This document shows, piece after piece, positions 15,393 to 15,808 of a stretch of DNA of 15,808 nt. The notes beneath the pieces were generated by a model. That model ran no database searches and was not told the origin of the DNA. It saw only the letters and a program-made list of their open reading frames with translations. This DNA comes from Nitrospiraceae bacterium. Lineage in GTDB: Bacteria > Nitrospirota > Nitrospiria > Nitrospirales > UBA8639. The stretch lies in the NCBI GenBank assembly GCA_003523945.1, contig DOFS01000286.1, positions 1-15,808 of the forward strand, given 5' to 3'. Made by a program: the position numbers and the translations under genes. Positions within the stretch are counted from its first letter, which is position 1. Every line of letters starts with the position of its first letter.

Positions 15393-15808
15393 GCGCCGAT
15401 CACCTTCTTCTGTATCCGTGCGGTGCGGTTCATTGCAAACGGTTGAATGAATCTCCCGGCTTTGTCCCCGGACTCCATTATCCGGCTTTGGCGCTCAGGA
15501 CATTCCTCCACAAAAGCAGGAATCATGGAATGTCTCTCATAGGCTAATACCCATGCCCAAAATCGAATCTTTCCTTCCGTGAGAAAATACGCATTTTCCG
15601 TCGTCCCTTGTGTGACTTTGATAGGCTTGAGCATATTCCCCATCAATATCGATTGGGCAAGATCTTGGGGGCTCGGATCAAAGCCTTGCGGGTTCGCCAG
15701 GGCTTCTTCGGAAGTGGTATACCCCCCTCCCTGGAGTGATATTCGAGAAACTGGTATCCAGGATATCCCCGGAGAGTAGGCTTCCGAAATTCGCTGAATA
15801 TCCTCAAC
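15389..15808 (-). CDS. ParB/sulfiredoxin-like domain protein, C-terminal part, cut by window edge
   Basis: The frame is open from the right edge (15808) to the TGA at 15391-15389, giving 139 visible residues; the true start lies outside the window. A TTG at 15646 is not the start, because the matching sequence continues upstream of it. The order ISWIPVSRISL, then DLAQSI, MLKPIKVTQG, YFLTEGKIRFWAWVLA and SMIPAFVEE follows the ParB N-terminal fold: an early strand, a helix, a PIxV strand, the GxxR box and a closing IPxxV strand. The GERR box of ParB is EGKIR here. Members include plasmid partition proteins, sulfiredoxins, nucleases and regulators, and the fold can bind nucleotides such as CTP or ATP. 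Coupling to glycan genes makes plasmid partition unlikely; a regulatory or nucleotide-dependent enzymatic role is possible. The remote family call is moderately sure, the function unknown. Confidence 0.62.
   Translation of the reverse strand, partial: VEDIQRISEAYSPGISWIPVSRISLQGGGYTTSEEALANPQGFDPSPQDLAQSILMGNMLKPIKVTQGTTENAYFLTEGKIRFWAWVLAYERHSMIPAFVEECPERQSRIMESGDKAGRFIQPFAMNRTARIQKKVIGA

Noticed and set aside
15389..15646. A separate 85-residue gene starting at TTG 15646
   Set aside because: The frame stays open to the window edge and the ParB-like pattern begins upstream of that TTG, so this is part of a longer gene.
1..15808. CRISPR arrays, tRNA genes, insertion sequences or transposases
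   Set aside because: I saw no regularly spaced repeats, no tRNA-like cloverleaf sequence and no transposase motifs on either strand.

Overview
The window reads as part of a surface-glycan (O-antigen, capsule or S-layer glycan) biosynthesis locus of a Gram-negative environmental bacterium. All eleven convincing protein genes lie on the minus strand, so transcription runs from the right edge to the left. A heptosyltransferase-type (GT9) gene at the left edge suggests an LPS-making envelope. Base composition looks close to 50% GC by eye. No marker gene fixes the taxon. A Nitrospirota-like origin is only a guess from the style of the cluster.

Layout in order of transcription: (1) 15808-15389, C-terminal part of a protein with a ParB/sulfiredoxin-like domain, cut by the window edge; (2) 15392-14640, a TylF-type methyltransferase overlapping the previous gene by ATGA; (3) 14594-13644, an FkbM-type methyltransferase with an extra C-terminal region; (4) 13638-12559, an NAD-dependent sugar epimerase/reductase (extended SDR); (5) 12549-11230, a radical SAM protein; (6) 11197-10220, a PhyH-type Fe(II)/2-oxoglutarate dioxygenase; (7) 10223-9183, a second extended SDR; (8) 9226-8666, an RmlC-like sugar 3,5-epimerase; (9) 8673-7669, a third extended SDR; (10) 7651-4208, a 1147-residue protein with three glycosyltransferase-like domains. 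Gaps between these ten genes are 45 bases or less and several genes overlap, so they probably form one operon. A 653-base gap follows. Then come (11) 3554-258, a 1098-residue methyltransferase-GT2-GT2-TPR fusion, and (12) 224-1, the N-terminus of a GT9 glycosyltransferase that leaves the window.

Working model (inference): the three SDRs and the RmlC-like epimerase build or remodel a nucleotide-activated deoxy- or heptose-type sugar. The radical SAM enzyme, the dioxygenase and the methyltransferases decorate it or the growing glycan. The multidomain glycosyltransferases and the GT9 enzyme assemble it. No nucleotidyltransferase, sugar 4,6-dehydratase, flippase, polymerase or ABC exporter is visible, so the window is an internal slice of a larger locus.

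The most unusual points are: all three SDRs lack the catalytic Tyr of the YxxxK motif, and one lacks the Lys too; a ParB-like domain protein is translationally coupled to glycan genes; a plus-strand sequence in the 653-base gap resembles SRP RNA; and two 8-base homopolymers lie in the linker of the methyltransferase-GT fusion.
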